Assembly: GCA_963924555.1 (NCBI GenBank)
Contig: OZ004591.1
Coordinates: 372,001-436,000, forward strand
Source of the DNA: Crambe crambe
Lineage: Eukaryota > Porifera > Demospongiae > Poecilosclerida > Crambeidae
DNA length: 64,000 nucleotides
Direction of reading: 5' to 3'
Shown: piece by piece, positions 61,861 to 64,000 of the stretch
Layout of the letters: each line of letters opens with the position of its first letter
Position numbering within the stretch: the stretch's first letter is position 1
Program-made: the position numbers and the translations under genes
The notes under the pieces: generated by a model
The model's database searches: none
Seen by the model: only the letters and a program-made list of their open reading frames with translations
What the model was told of the DNA's origin: nothing

Positions 61861-62504
61861 GTATTCATAGTCTAGATTTTAAATAACGCACACCATATGT
61901 CCTGAGGCCGCCTTGGGTAATAGTGTACCTTGGGTATGCTGCACAAGTTTAATTTTTTCTTAAAATAACACAAAAACAAATCAAAAAAACACAGCTGCTA
62001 TCCTATTTAGAAAGTTCATGTCATCAGTTCCAGCTACCTGCATACAAAAGTAAGCCAGGGGTATTTTATATAGTAACTATAGATAGTTTTAGGAATGGAA
62101 AATGAGCCTACTAACAACTAACCTTCCTTTTATCCCTGCACTAGAGTTGAGAGCAATGTAACTTGCAACTTGGGCCCTCAGTGGTGATTGAGTAAGGAGT
62201 TACATTGCTCTCAACTCTAGTGCAGGGATAAAAGGAAGGTTAGTTTTTAGTAGGCTCATTTTCCATTCCTAAAACTATCTATAGTTACTATATAAAATAC
62301 CCCTGGCTTACTTTTGTATGCAGGTAGCTGGAACTGATGACATGAACTTTCTAAATAGGATAGCAGCTGTGTTTTTTTGATTTGTTTTTGTGTTATTTTA
62401 AGAAAAAATTAAACTTGTGCAGCATACAACCCAAGGTACACTATTACCCAAGGCGGCCTCAGGACATATGGTGTGCGTTATTTTAAATCTAGACTATGAA
62501 ATAC
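61861..62504. mobile_element. Long hairpin / fold-back element, about 300-bp arms
   Basis: The left arm (61865-62163) and right arm (62198-62499) are near-identical inverted copies separated by only 34 nt. The arms start at tcatagtctagattttaaat and meet at gagagcaatgtaact. Only a few mismatches or small indels were seen along 300 bp. No protein is encoded. A transcript across it would fold into a long double-stranded RNA. Confidence 0.85.
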
Positions 62505-62670
62505 AGGGGTTTTCAGGTTGGTTGACCAGTAGAATTTGCACATGTGCAAGATAAATTCAAGCGAGCACAATATACTGTCATATAAATGCAATGATCTTAA
62601 ATTTTGCGAGCACGAATTTAATTCTGCACAGTCGGCAAATTTTGTGTCAACCAACCTGAAAACCCCTGTA
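62502..62670. mobile_element. 169-bp MITE with 25-bp perfect inverted ends
   Basis: tacaggggttttcaggttgg at the left is matched by the exact reverse complement at 62646-62670, the match continuing to 25 bp. TA occurs at both tips. It directly abuts the long hairpin. Confidence 0.8.
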
Positions 62671-62802
62671 CTATGGTGGCCGAGAAGGGTCACCCGCGAC
62701 CGCTTCGCAAATATTCACTGCCGCCCGCGGTATCCAAAGTACCGCCAGCGGTACCCACAATATACCGCCAGCGGTACCCCCGCCATACCGCCCGCGCGCA
62801 TG

Positions 62803-63988
62803 CATGACAGATCCGGAGACCCTTTACCCAGTACCACGTATCCCGGTCCCACGCGCATCGCATGAGCTGTAGATCCAGAGACCCTTTACCCAGTCATTGA
62901 TGTACTGAATTGTAATCAATGCATCTATATTGATGATGTACTGAATTGTAATCAGTGCATCTATATTTTTCACTGAGATACGCCGAAAGAAATGCATCAA
63001 GTCCTAAATCCTCCATACCCAGTTCTTAAAGCAATATTGCACCTTACATATTATCTCTGTTACAGTATATTTATTATTAGCTATAATGGATGTATGTGTG
63101 TACAGCAATGAGGAAAATGAAGGGAACAGCAGAGATCACAAGGGTTGGTGAAATGAAATGACTAAGTTTGTCCTGTTCCACACACTAACAATCTAGCACA
63201 AAAGAGAACAGAATATTGACATCATTATAATTATTATTTCGCTAGATGATACCTTATCACTGGTTGCACGTTTGCTATGCTTCTTCAAACATGATATATA
63301 TTGAAGAGGTAAGGGGTCAACTCCACTCCCCTCTTGTCCACTGCAGTGTTTGGTGCCTGTGCTGCTTCATCAAATAGTTCTACCTGCACAATTATGAAAT
63401 AATAGCCGGCTACATGCAAAATTAATTTTCCATTTAATATTTTTCTATGGGGCCATGTAGCTAGGACCCAACAAAGGGTTCATAATCAAAGAAGTGACTT
63501 TTGCTACAAATATCTTTTGATTATGAACTCCTGGCCATAATTAATGATAACACTCCTAAGTTTGGTTCTTTGCATGAGGATTTTAACCCAAGGCCTCTGA
63601 ACTTGGAGATCTTATTACAATTAGTTATAACTATTGGGTCCCAATTATAAAAATGTTGACATGACTATTTTTCATAAAAATATAGTGCAGAGGTACAAGG
63701 GAAACCTGATATCCACACTACTCACCAGTGTGCGGTCTTCTCTGGTTTCATCATAAGCCTCGGCACCAGTCAAAGTTTCCAAAGTGACCTGGATAGTATT
63801 CATTTTGTGAATGCCAAGCTCTCTCCTCATCAACTTACTACACCATAGGCATAGACATCTGTCTATTTTGGAGACTGGTGGCAGGTGTCCAGCTCTGGGG
63901 CACTATACCCCAAAGCCTTTACGACTGACTTGACAGTGATGCGATCGCGACACGTGTTACTGGGTAAAGGGTTTTCGGATCTGTCATA
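62803..63988. mobile_element. Possible 1.2-kb element bounded by inverted repeats, containing a kinase fragment
   Basis: catgacagatccggagaccc (62803 onward, to 62839) is inverted at 63951-63988 (ggttttcggatctgtcata side), about 37 bp with a few mismatches. The core accctttacccagt occurs a third time at 62881-62894. The interior holds the minus-strand kinase-like exons. Whether the repeats delimit a mobile unit or are two independent insertions cannot be decided here. Confidence 0.4.
63285..63942 (-). pseudogene. IRAK/TKL-like protein kinase fragment with in-frame stop
   Basis: Reading the minus strand, one open exon ends at 63839 with a GTAAGT donor, and exons 63788-63726 and 63383-63285 follow in frame. 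The joined reading gives kinase landmarks: LGYSAPEL (APE motif, subdomain VIII), TDVYAYGVV (subdomain IX), then LETLTGAEAYDETREDRTL, a segment typical of IRAK and related TKL kinases. An in-frame TAG at 63865-63863 lies between SPK and TDVYAYG. The frame ends at TGA 63287-63285, well before the usual end of a kinase lobe. The catalytic loop and ATP site would lie upstream, beyond the inverted repeat or outside the window. The stop plus truncation suggests a pseudogene or a fragment captured by an element; a sequencing error at one codon is the alternative. Confidence 0.55.
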
Positions 63989-64000
63989 CATATAATTATG

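Larger units (their letters stand above)
61150..63284. other. Gene-poor region rich in inverted repeats
   Basis: No exon of the upstream genes is recognised here. It holds a 635-bp hairpin, a 169-bp TIR element, a GC-rich block (about 62690-62860) with repeated ccgccagcggtaccc, and a tandem 36-bp duplication at about 62898-62968 (gatgtactgaattgtaatca). The short frame at 61571-61870 has no domain or splice context. Confidence 0.55.

Noticed and set aside
61571-61870. 99-codon plus-strand frame downstream of the membrane gene
   Set aside because: Composition and lack of any domain or splice support suggest noise; it also runs into the long hairpin.

Overview
The window is metazoan nuclear DNA. 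Every gene model needs splicing: short exons of about 120-520 bp, mostly 50-100 bp introns, GT..AG borders and overwhelmingly phase-1 junctions. The encoded parts are animal extracellular modules: Ig, fibronectin III, Calx-beta, an inter-alpha-trypsin-inhibitor heavy-chain C-terminal-like (ITIH_C) domain, and a four-cysteine beta-rich module. The compact introns, the frequent TAGCTAGCTA-type words and the abundance of Calx-beta ectodomains suggest a demosponge such as Amphimedon queenslandica. That assignment is inference; no marker gene proves it.

Layout. (1) 1-31852, plus strand: the 3' part of a giant gene made of 11 nearly identical tandem units of about 2.64 kb, each with 11 exons and 656 codons, followed by a diverged terminal unit that carries the stop. 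(2) 33330-36617, minus strand: a 7-exon, 434-aa Ig/FN3 protein with a probable GPI-anchor signal. (3) 37846-41970, plus: a 13-exon, 937-aa type I membrane protein with Ig and FN3 domains, divergent from gene 2. (4) 42354-45043, plus: a 9-exon, 670-aa secreted Calx-beta protein ending in ITIH_C. (5) 45493-53250, plus: a 17-exon, 1325-aa paralogue of gene 4 with an inserted array of five near-identical Ig exons. (6) 54151-61149, plus: a 14-exon, 758-aa Calx-beta-type membrane protein with a short Tyr-rich tail. (7) 63285-63942, minus: a kinase fragment (IRAK/TKL-like) interrupted by an in-frame stop. All exon joins were derived by eye from frame and splice signals; genes 2-6 each close as a complete reading frame of exact codon length.

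Between and inside the genes lie many small inverted-repeat elements: MITE-like elements, a 635-bp near-perfect hairpin, a 69-bp palindrome with an 11-bp target duplication, and a 57-bp hairpin minisatellite.

Taken together the locus looks like a cluster of cell-surface and secreted adhesion or recognition proteins in several forms (giant repeat protein, GPI-anchored, transmembrane, secreted). They share exon phase and modules, which allows exon shuffling, and three levels of recent tandem duplication are visible (unit, two-unit block, single Ig exon). A role in sponge aggregation or self-recognition is a reasonable hypothesis, not a demonstrated function.
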